DNA of 11,725 nt from an uncultured Gemmatimonadota bacterium (GTDB lineage: Bacteria > Gemmatimonadota > Gemmatimonadetes > Gemmatimonadales > GWC2-71-9). The stretch is taken from the NCBI GenBank assembly GCA_946479825.1, contig CAMLHU010000039.1, positions 1-11,725 on the forward strand, given 5' to 3'. The position numbers and the translations under genes are program-made. The notes under the pieces are model-generated. The model ran no database searches and was not told where the DNA came from. It saw only the letters and a program-made list of their open reading frames with translations. Shown piece after piece: positions 7,420 to 11,725 of this stretch. Within the stretch, counting starts at the first letter, position 1, and every line of letters begins with the position of its first letter.

Positions 7420-7442
7420 AATGGCGGCCAGAGGCCGCCATT
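7420..7442. repeat. GC-rich hairpin in intergenic gap
   Basis: AATGGCGGCC and GGCCGCCATT form a perfect 10-bp stem around a 3-base loop. It lies 55 bases past the stop of the minus-strand lipoprotein gene and could end its transcript, though no strong T-tract follows on either strand. It might alternatively belong to the same element as the adjacent direct repeats. Confidence 0.55.
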
Positions 7443-7459
7443 AGCAATTCTTCGGATGG

Positions 7460-7491
7460 AGCAAAATCGGTCAGTGTAGCAAAATCGGTCA
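7460..7491. repeat. 14-bp tandem direct repeat, possible insertion-sequence end remnant
   Basis: AGCAAAATCGGTCA occurs at 7460-7473 and again at 7478-7491, separated by GTGT (period 18). The sequence is AT-richer than anything nearby and begins just 5 bases past the lipoprotein stop. On the minus strand the unit reads TGACCGATTTTGCT. This recalls the repeated motifs near the ends of IS21-family elements and some IS481 ends, but that is from memory, and no transposase is present here. Confidence 0.6.
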
Positions 7492-7496
7492 CCGCA

Positions 7497-8384
7497 TCAG
7501 CTGCGCGTGACCGTGAACTGTCCGCACCCGGTGAAGGCCACCGTCACCGTGGAGGTGGCGCCCCGGCGGGTGACGATCGCCTGCAGCTCGCCGGCGTCGA
7601 GCCGGGGTTCCACCGTGCAGGCCGGGTCGTGGTGCAGCGGCGTCAGCGTGCTCACGGCCAGGTCGAACGTGCCGAGGGGCCGGGTCCAGGTGGAGTTGCC
7701 GGTCACGGTCCAGGTCCCGGCCGGAAGCGCCGAGTCGGGTTGGATCTGTCCGGCCGTATCGGCGGCGAAGTGGAAGGCCCAGTCGCGGACGTGGGTGGCG
7801 GTGGCCCCGTTCGCGAAGGTGTAGGTGGTGGACATCCCGCTGTCGGTCTGGGTGATGGTCGCGGAATCGGCGACGGCCATCCTGGTGCCGCTCATCAGCG
7901 CCGAAGTCACCCGCCCGCTCAGCGTGCGCACGCGCACCCAGCCGAAGTCGGTGAAGACGCGCTTGATGGCGTGGTCGGTGGTGGTGGGCGTCGGGTCGAG
8001 GATGTCGACCGTTCCCTTGAGCGTGTCGGTCTCGCCGGTCAGGCTCAGCACGCAGCCGCTGATCGTCACGCGGACCGAATCCACCACGCGGTCGGAATCG
8101 GAGTTGGCGGGCGACGCCGGGCTCCGCGTGACGGAGCAGTTGAAGCCGGGCGACGACAGGTCGGCACCCGAGACGGTCTGGAAGTTCGTCGTCGCGCCGG
8201 TGGAGGTGGCGCCCGAGACGCCGAAGGCGACGTCGCTCACGACCGACTCGCCGAGGCTGTCGGCCATCGCGGTGGTGAGGGCGGCGGACGAGGGGGATGA
8301 ACTGCCCGAGCTGCAGCCGGCCGCGCCGGTCACGAGCGCAGCGGCGAGCCCGGCGAGCAGGCGAAGTGGCGAACGGTGGTGCAT
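7497..8384 (-). CDS. Putative lipoprotein with paired-cysteine modules, unknown family
   Basis: This is a 295-aa envelope protein. A short basic start (MHHRSPLRLL), a hydrophobic stretch and the lipobox-like TGAAGC place a lipidated Cys at residue 24, followed by a Ser/Gly-rich linker. The mature part is rich in Thr, Ser and Val and looks all-beta. It has four further cysteines in two similarly spaced pairs, Cys83/Cys111 and Cys256/Cys287; in each pair the second Cys ends a strand (VTISGC and VAFTGC), suggesting two disulphide-closed units flanking a central beta domain. I recognise no family and no catalytic motif. A strong GGAGG at 8390-8394 lies 5 bases before the ATG, and a possible promoter sits further upstream. 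It is separated from the VOC gene by 131 bases and may be transcribed alone. Confidence 0.8.
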   Translation of the reverse strand: MHHRSPLRLLAGLAAALVTGAAGCSSGSSSPSSAALTTAMADSLGESVVSDVAFGVSGATSTGATTNFQTVSGADLSSPGFNCSVTRSPASPANSDSDRVVDSVRVTISGCVLSLTGETDTLKGTVDILDPTPTTTDHAIKRVFTDFGWVRVRTLSGRVTSALMSGTRMAVADSATITQTDSGMSTTYTFANGATATHVRDWAFHFAADTAGQIQPDSALPAGTWTVTGNSTWTRPLGTFDLAVSTLTPLHHDPACTVEPRLDAGELQAIVTRRGATSTVTVAFTGCGQFTVTRS

Positions 8385-8483
8385 CGGATCCTCCGGCCAA
8401 GGTCAGGTCCAACGACAGTGCCGGATGGACGACGGCCGCGGCGATCCGTTAAGGGACCACCGCGGCCGTGGGCCGTGCGCTCC

Positions 8484-8520
8484 TATATAAGGAAAGGGCG
8501 CCGGTGTGACCTACGTCACG
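8484..8520 (-). promoter_or_regulatory. Possible promoter with CRP/FNR-like operator for the lipoprotein gene
   Basis: TGTGA (8505-8509), six bases, then TCACG (8516-8520) matches the CRP consensus half-sites at nine of ten positions and overlaps the VOC stop codon. Closer to the lipoprotein gene, the minus strand has TTATATA (8490-8484), a plausible -10 box about 100 bases before the ATG. The operator centre is about six bases closer to the -10 than in a classic class II arrangement, so this is tentative. Confidence 0.35.
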
Positions 8521-9007
8521 CTTCGGCGAGGAGCCCCTCCAGGTCGAGCGGATCGGTCACCATCGCGATCTCGCCCTGCCCGTCGCGCGGCCACTGCTCG
8601 GGCGGACGGTCCCAGGTGAGCTCGAGCCCGTTGCCGTCGGGATCGGTCAGGTACAGCGACTCGCTCACGCCGTGGTCCGACGCGCCCTGCAGCGGTACGC
8701 CCGCGTCGAGCAGCCGTCGGAGCGCCACGGCGAGGTCGCGCCGGGTGGGATACCGGATGGCCACGTGGTAGAGCCCGGTGTGCCCCGGCGGAGGCGGCGT
8801 GCCCCCTCGGCTCTCCCAGGTGTTGAGCCCGAGGTGATGGTGATAGCCGCCGGCGGAGACGAATGCCGCGCTCCGGCCGAACCGCTGCACCAGGTCGAAG
8901 CCGAGCACGCCCTGATAGAACGCCAGCGCGCGCTCGAGGTCGGAGACCTTGAGATGGGCGTGGCCGATCCCGGCGCCCGCCGGGATGCGATAGTCACGAT
9001 CGGTCAT
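8516..9007 (-). CDS. VOC-family metalloprotein, CatE-like extradiol dioxygenase/glyoxalase fold
   Basis: This 163-aa cytoplasmic enzyme belongs to the vicinal oxygen chelate superfamily. The first module starts HAHLKVSDLERALAFYQGVL, the second at GLYHVAI. Probable metal ligands are His18, His81 and Glu129 (NGLELTW). The segments PLQGASDHGVSESLYLTDPD and MVTDPLDLEGLL closely resemble Bacillus CatE-type ring-cleavage proteins as I remember them. It is about half the length of the four-module CatE, so it may act as a dimer or have another substrate. The true substrate (catechol, a glyoxal or a toxin) cannot be read from the sequence. GGAGGGAG lies 5 bases before the ATG, a strong ribosome site. 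It follows TspO by 50 bases and may share its transcript. Confidence 0.9.
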   Translation of the reverse strand: MTDRDYRIPAGAGIGHAHLKVSDLERALAFYQGVLGFDLVQRFGRSAAFVSAGGYHHHLGLNTWESRGGTPPPPGHTGLYHVAIRYPTRRDLAVALRRLLDAGVPLQGASDHGVSESLYLTDPDGNGLELTWDRPPEQWPRDGQGEIAMVTDPLDLEGLLAEA

Positions 9008-9057
9008 GGGAACTCCCTCCAGTCACTACCAGAACAACCGCGGGTTCCCGGGGCGGG

Positions 9058-9525
9058 TCAGGCGGGGTTGCGCCGCCAGATGGCCACGGTGAGCGCCGTG
9101 GCGAACGAGACCCAGGCGAGGTAGGGGAGCAGGAGCGCGCCGCCGGCGGCGCGCACCCGCCAGAACGCCACGATCGTGGCGGCGATCGCGACCCAGAGCA
9201 CGACGATCTCGACCGCGGCGAGGTCGAGCCGGTGCCAGGCGAAGAACAGCCACGACCAGAGCGCGTTGAGGGCGAGCTGCGCGAGGAAGAGGCCGATCGC
9301 CACGCCGACCGGCGCGGCCCCGCGCTCGCGCCAGACGAGCCACGCGGCGACGCCCATCGCGATATAGAGCAGCGTCCAGACCGGCGCGAAGAGCCAGCTG
9401 GGCGGCGTCCACGGCGGCTTGCTGAGCGCGGCATACCAGGCCCCGGGCTTCGAGGCCGCGGCGCCGATGGCCCCGGCCGCGAGCGCGAGGCCGAGCCAGC
9501 CGATGAGGGAGAGGGAGGAACGCAT
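9058..9525 (-). CDS. tspO: TspO/MBR family tryptophan-rich sensory protein
   Basis: This 155-aa inner-membrane protein has five hydrophobic spans, the usual length for the family. Signature segments are WYAALSKPPWTPPSWLFAPV then WTLLYIAMGVA after the first helix, AQLALNALWSWLFF in the third, and LLLPYLAWVSFATAL in the fifth. TspO proteins bind porphyrins and sterol-like ligands; in Rhodobacter TspO tunes the response to oxygen, and other members have been linked to porphyrin breakdown and stress. The ATG is 37 bases after the epimerase-like stop with no strong Shine-Dalgarno, suggesting it depends on upstream translation. Its neighbours (SDR, PH-like, VOC) do not define a pathway, so its ligand and role here remain open. 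Confidence 0.95.
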   Translation of the reverse strand: MRSSLSLIGWLGLALAAGAIGAAASKPGAWYAALSKPPWTPPSWLFAPVWTLLYIAMGVAAWLVWRERGAAPVGVAIGLFLAQLALNALWSWLFFAWHRLDLAAVEIVVLWVAIAATIVAFWRVRAAGGALLLPYLAWVSFATALTVAIWRRNPA

Positions 9526-9562
9526 CAGTCGGTGAGACCCCGGACGGCGGCCGACGTTCCCG

Positions 9563-10426
9563 TCAGCGCGCCGGCCAGACGCCGCGCACGGGGGCCCAGC
9601 CGAGCGCCTCGCGCGCGCGGGCGCTCGAGACCCGCTGCGAACGCGGGGCCGGAAGGTCGGGGCGGCGGGGCGGGGGCGGCGCCGCCACGCGCCACGCGAT
9701 CTCGTCGAGATACTCGGCCTGCCGGATCGGATCGTCCGCGACGTTGGCGACGAGCCCCGCGGGCCCGCGCTCGATCGCCGCGACGACCGCCGCGGCGTAG
9801 TCGTCGGCGTGGACCAGCGGCAGGAAGGCCCGGCCGTCGCCGGTCACCGGCTCGGCGCCGGCCCGGATCCGCTCGACCAACCCGTCCTGGAAGGTGCCCG
9901 GGCCGGTGAAGTTCCCGCCGCGGAGGATCGCCCAGCGGACCGACGCCGGAAGCGCCCGGACCGTCGCTTCCATCTTGCGCACCGGCTCGGTGATCGGCCC
10001 GGCCTGGCGCTCATCGAACGGCGCGTCCTCGTCGAGCCACGTGTCGCCGCCGTCGGCGTACGCCAGGGCGATGCTCTGCTGGACGTAGATCCCGACCCGC
10101 GCCTCCATCGCACACTGTGTGAGCGTCCGGGTCCCGTCCACCCGGAGCCTGGTGTTCCTGTCCCAGGCGCCGGGGGCGGTGAAGTCGGAGGGAATGGCCG
10201 TGGCGGCGTGCACCACCGCGTCGGCGCTGCGGAGCAGGGCGGGGAGGCGCGGCGCGTCGGCTGGGTCGAGCAGGTCGAATCGCTCAACGGTCGTGGCGGC
10301 CGGGAGGGTCGCGCGGGCCCTCTCGGGAGAACGCACCAGCGCGCGGACCGTGGCGCCCGCCGACTGCAGCTGCGGCACCAGCGCTCGGCCGAGCACCCCG
10401 CTCGCGCCCACGACCGCGACGATCAT
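9563..10426 (-). CDS. Atypical SDR / NAD(P)-dependent epimerase-like protein
   Basis: This 287-aa cytoplasmic protein belongs to the extended short-chain dehydrogenase superfamily. A Rossmann glycine motif GASGVLG sits at residues 7-13, and Arg residues after the second strand (ALVRSPERAR) hint at NADP preference. Later elements are VVHAATAIP in the fourth strand and a Ser in VQQSIALAY. The usual YxxxK catalytic pair is not intact: Lys151 is present in ITEPVRKMEA, but the position four residues earlier is Glu147 rather than Tyr. It may therefore be a binding or redox-sensing member, or use another residue. The start overlaps the upstream PH-like gene by 4 bp (ATGA), which indicates translational coupling. 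The closest type I can name is the NAD-dependent epimerase/dehydratase family; the substrate is unknown. Confidence 0.88.
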   Translation of the reverse strand: MIVAVVGASGVLGRALVPQLQSAGATVRALVRSPERARATLPAATTVERFDLLDPADAPRLPALLRSADAVVHAATAIPSDFTAPGAWDRNTRLRVDGTRTLTQCAMEARVGIYVQQSIALAYADGGDTWLDEDAPFDERQAGPITEPVRKMEATVRALPASVRWAILRGGNFTGPGTFQDGLVERIRAGAEPVTGDGRAFLPLVHADDYAAAVVAAIERGPAGLVANVADDPIRQAEYLDEIAWRVAAPPPPRRPDLPAPRSQRVSSARAREALGWAPVRGVWPAR

Positions 10427-10890
10427 GTGGCGGGGGCGAGGCGGCGGAGGTCGGCGAGCATCGCGTCGGGGTCGGACGGACTGAGCAGCACCGAGTAGCC
10501 CAGGGTGGTGGGGATGTAGAGCGCGCGATGGCGGTCGGAGAGGTAGAGCAGCGCCTTCTCGCCGTCAGCGAGCCGGAACCAGCCCGATTGGTAGCCGGGG
10601 AGCGCGGTACCCATCGTCCGGGAGACGGGGCGGAGCCCCGGTTCCGTGTTCACGTCCACGATGCGCGCCGCACCGCCACGGAGCGCGACGAGCGGGATCG
10701 CCTTGCCCCAGACGTCGCCGTGGAACGCGAGCCCCTCGGCCGAGAGCTCGAAGGTCGCGTGCTTGGCGCCCCAGACCGTCCGGCCGAGCAGGAAGAGCGT
10801 CCCGCCGATGAGGAGCAGGATCACCGGGACCAGGACCCAGAGGGTCCGGGATCCCTGCGCCGGGATCATCGAGTAGGTGGTGGCGAGCAT
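10423..10890 (-). CDS. Membrane-anchored bacterial PH-like domain protein
   Basis: This is a 155-aa protein if started at the ATG at 10890. A single hydrophobic helix (about residues 18-36, TLWVLVPVILLLIGGTLFLL) is followed by a beta-rich domain starting ATFELSAEGLAFHGDVWG and containing GYQSGWFRLADGEKALLYL and TLGYSVLLSPSDPD. This resembles the bacterial PH domain family (bPH_5 type) in layout. The domain probably faces the cytoplasm and mediates binding; no catalytic residues are seen. The frame stays open 30 codons upstream to 10980, but that stretch translates the heptamer repeat into low-complexity residues, so I reject the longer form. No good Shine-Dalgarno precedes 10890, and an ATG at 10869 is an alternative. 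The stop overlaps the epimerase-like start. Confidence 0.78.
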   Translation of the reverse strand: MLATTYSMIPAQGSRTLWVLVPVILLLIGGTLFLLGRTVWGAKHATFELSAEGLAFHGDVWGKAIPLVALRGGAARIVDVNTEPGLRPVSRTMGTALPGYQSGWFRLADGEKALLYLSDRHRALYIPTTLGYSVLLSPSDPDAMLADLRRLAPAT

Positions 10891-10908
10891 GGGGGCGGGT
10901 GATCGGGG

Positions 10909-11040
10909 GTATGTGGCAGGTGGCAGGTGGTGTGTGGTATGTGGCGCAAGCGAGCTCTTACGTTCGGCCGGGCACGGCATTCACCTGCCACCTGCCACCT
11001 GCCACTTGCCACTTGCCACTATCCACCTGCCACTTACCAC
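10909..11040. repeat. Heptamer inverted-repeat element
   Basis: Five 7-bp units (GTATGTG, GCAGGTG twice, GTGTGTG, GTATGTG) run from 10909 to 10943. After a 38-base unique core come eight units of the opposite orientation from 10982 to 11037 (CACCTGC three times, CACTTGC twice, CACTATC, CACCTGC, CACTTAC), then a partial CAC. The two arrays can fold into an imperfect stem of about 35 bp, with GCAGGTG and CACCTGC fully complementary. It fills almost the whole gap between the 58-residue gene (stop at 11048) and the PH-like gene (start at 10890), so it could end or attenuate transcription. The core holds a smaller GCCG/CGGC hairpin at 10967-10978. The mixture of exact and single-base variant units suggests growth by tandem duplication. 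Confidence 0.9.
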
Positions 11041-11047
11041 CCCTCCC

Positions 11048-11224
11048 TCAGAACTCCCTTCGCTTCATCTCCTTGAAGAACTGCTTCGTCTCGTCCGACT
11101 GGTCGGCCGGGCGCTGGCGGAGCGTCGCGTCGTACTGGGCGGCGCGGTCCTTCGTCGGCGGCTTGGTGGTGCCGGCGTTCTTCGTGACCAGCTTGGCGAT
11201 GAACTGGTCCTCGCGCTTGGACAT
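11048..11224 (-). CDS. Small charged protein, 58 residues, unknown family
   Basis: The product begins MSKREDQFIAKLVTKNAGTT and ends QFFKEMKRREF. It is highly hydrophilic with many Lys, Arg, Asp and Glu residues and no membrane span, so it is probably cytoplasmic. Nearly every third codon base is G or C (only one exception), as expected of a real gene here. An excellent ribosome site, AGGAGG at 11233-11238, lies 8 bases before the ATG. The start is 36 bases past the helicase stop, so the two are probably co-transcribed. A small basic partner of an RNA helicase could be RNA-associated, but this is guesswork from position and charge. I recognise no family. Confidence 0.75.
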   Translation of the reverse strand: MSKREDQFIAKLVTKNAGTTKPPTKDRAAQYDATLRQRPADQSDETKQFFKEMKRREF

Positions 11225-11232
11225 CTGCCGTT

Positions 11233-11238
11233 CCTCCT
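11233..11238 (-). promoter_or_regulatory. Strong ribosome binding site of the 58-residue gene
   Basis: On the minus strand this reads AGGAGG, 8 bases before the ATG at 11224. It lies in the short gap after the helicase stop and is the main support for treating the small ORF as a gene. Confidence 0.75.
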
Positions 11239-11260
11239 GGGTCGGTCGTCTGCTCCTAAA

Positions 11261-11725
11261 CTAATGCCGCCGGCGCGGTCCCCGCCTCGGCCCCCGGCCG
11301 GGACCCCCTGCCTGTCCGCCTGCCCGCCCGTCCGCCTGTCCGCCCGTCCGCCCGCCCGCCTGTTCCCCCCGCCGCTCCGCCTTGGCCTTGGCCCGCGCCC
11401 GCTCCTCCGCCTTCCGGGCCCGGATGGCCGCGATCCGCTCGGCCAGCGGGATCTCGAGCTGGCCGTCGGGTTTGGCGTGCGAGTCGAAGCCCGGCAGCGT
11501 CACCCGGGGCAGCCGCTTGGAGATGGCGCGCTCGATCCGCTTGAGGTCGCCCTCTTCGTCCGGCGCCACGAAGGTGAACGCGAAGCCGGTGCGCTCCGCC
11601 CGGGCGGTGCGGCCGGAGCGGTGGATGTAGTCCTCGGGGATCTCGGGACCGTCGAAGTTGATGACGTGCTCGAGCGCGTCGACGTCGATGCCGCGGGCCG
11701 CGATGTCCGTCGCCACGAGCACGCG
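11261..11725 (-). CDS. DEAD-box RNA helicase, C-terminal part (RhlE-like; 5' end outside window)
   Basis: About 154 residues are visible, from the second RecA-like domain to the end. Helicase motif V is in VLVATDIAARGIDVDAL and motif VI in YIHRSGRTARAERTG, both diagnostic of DEAD-box ATP-dependent RNA helicases; these proteins unwind short RNA duplexes in ribosome assembly, mRNA decay and cold adaptation. Downstream, the segment RIERAISKRLPRVTLPGFD is typical of RhlE-type proteins. The end is a Gly/Arg-rich low-complexity tail (GGRTGGQADGRAGGQAGG, then GPRRGPRRRH) likely to bind RNA nonspecifically. The tail is encoded by an 8-bp tandem repeat whose unit is not a multiple of three. The Q motif and motifs I-III lie outside the window, so the subfamily is not certain. 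Confidence 0.93.
   Translation of the reverse strand, partial: RVLVATDIAARGIDVDALEHVINFDGPEIPEDYIHRSGRTARAERTGFAFTFVAPDEEGDLKRIERAISKRLPRVTLPGFDSHAKPDGQLEIPLAERIAAIRARKAEERARAKAKAERRGEQAGGRTGGQADGRAGGQAGGPGRGPRRGPRRRH
11311..11366. repeat. 8-bp tandem repeat inside the helicase tail
   Basis: Six units of the pattern CCYGYCCG (for example CCTGTCCG, CCCGTCCG) run from 11311 to 11358, followed by a degenerate seventh, CCTGTTCC. Three units equal 24 bases, so the encoded tail has an 8-residue period; gain or loss of one unit would shift the reading frame of the last residues. Confidence 0.85.

Noticed and set aside
4867..7479. 870-codon open frame on the plus strand opposite the M1 peptidase
   Set aside because: It is a compositional shadow of the peptidase gene, whose zinc motifs settle the real strand. 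The product is low in complexity and matches nothing.
10891..10980. N-terminal extension of the PH-like protein up to 10980
   Set aside because: The extra 30 codons translate the heptamer repeat into His/Pro/Thr-rich sequence, so the ATG at 10890 is more credible.
10909..11040. CRISPR array
   Set aside because: The units are 7 bp and contiguous with no spacers of CRISPR length, and the array is inverted around a core.

Overview
The window is very GC-rich, with third codon positions almost always G or C. Its mix of genes suggests an aerobic environmental bacterium: an aa3-like cytochrome c oxidase operon with two subunit III genes, a secreted M1-type metallopeptidase, a lipoprotein of unknown family, TspO and an RhlE-like helicase. 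Gemmatimonadota or a relative is my best guess from overall style; no marker gene here proves it.

Layout. Positions 2-3801 (+ strand) hold the end of coxB, coxA, two successive subunit III-type genes, a subunit IV gene, and a 41-residue single-span membrane ORF that may be a further small subunit. The operon ends at a perfect 40-bp palindrome (3820-3859), which also lies just past the end of a converging minus-strand cluster. That cluster (7302 down to 3879) encodes an M1-family peptidase, an unrecognised HDxxH-motif protein and a short MgtC/SapB-type membrane protein. A relatively AT-rich gap (7303-7496) carries a hairpin and a 14-bp direct repeat. All remaining genes are also on the minus strand. 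Read in their own direction from the right edge they are: the C-terminal part of a DEAD-box helicase, a 58-residue charged protein, a heptamer inverted-repeat element, a membrane-anchored PH-like protein, an SDR epimerase-like protein, TspO, a VOC-family protein, and a lipoprotein with paired cysteines.

How they work together. The cox genes form one respiratory complex that oxidises cytochrome c and reduces O2. Its subunit I keeps the D-pathway Asp and Glu and the HPEVY active-site motif. It lacks the canonical K-pathway lysine, and the subunit I/II Mg site appears to have lost two of its three ligands, one in each of two neighbouring genes. The PH-like and epimerase genes overlap by 4 bp and are probably translationally coupled; TspO follows them closely.

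The best leads for something undescribed are the heptamer inverted-repeat element (10909-11040), the two small ORFs (3676-3801 and 11048-11224), the coordinated residue changes in the oxidase, and the frame-breaking 8-bp tandem repeat in the helicase tail. I found no CRISPR array, no tRNA or rRNA gene, no phage genes and no recognisable defence system.
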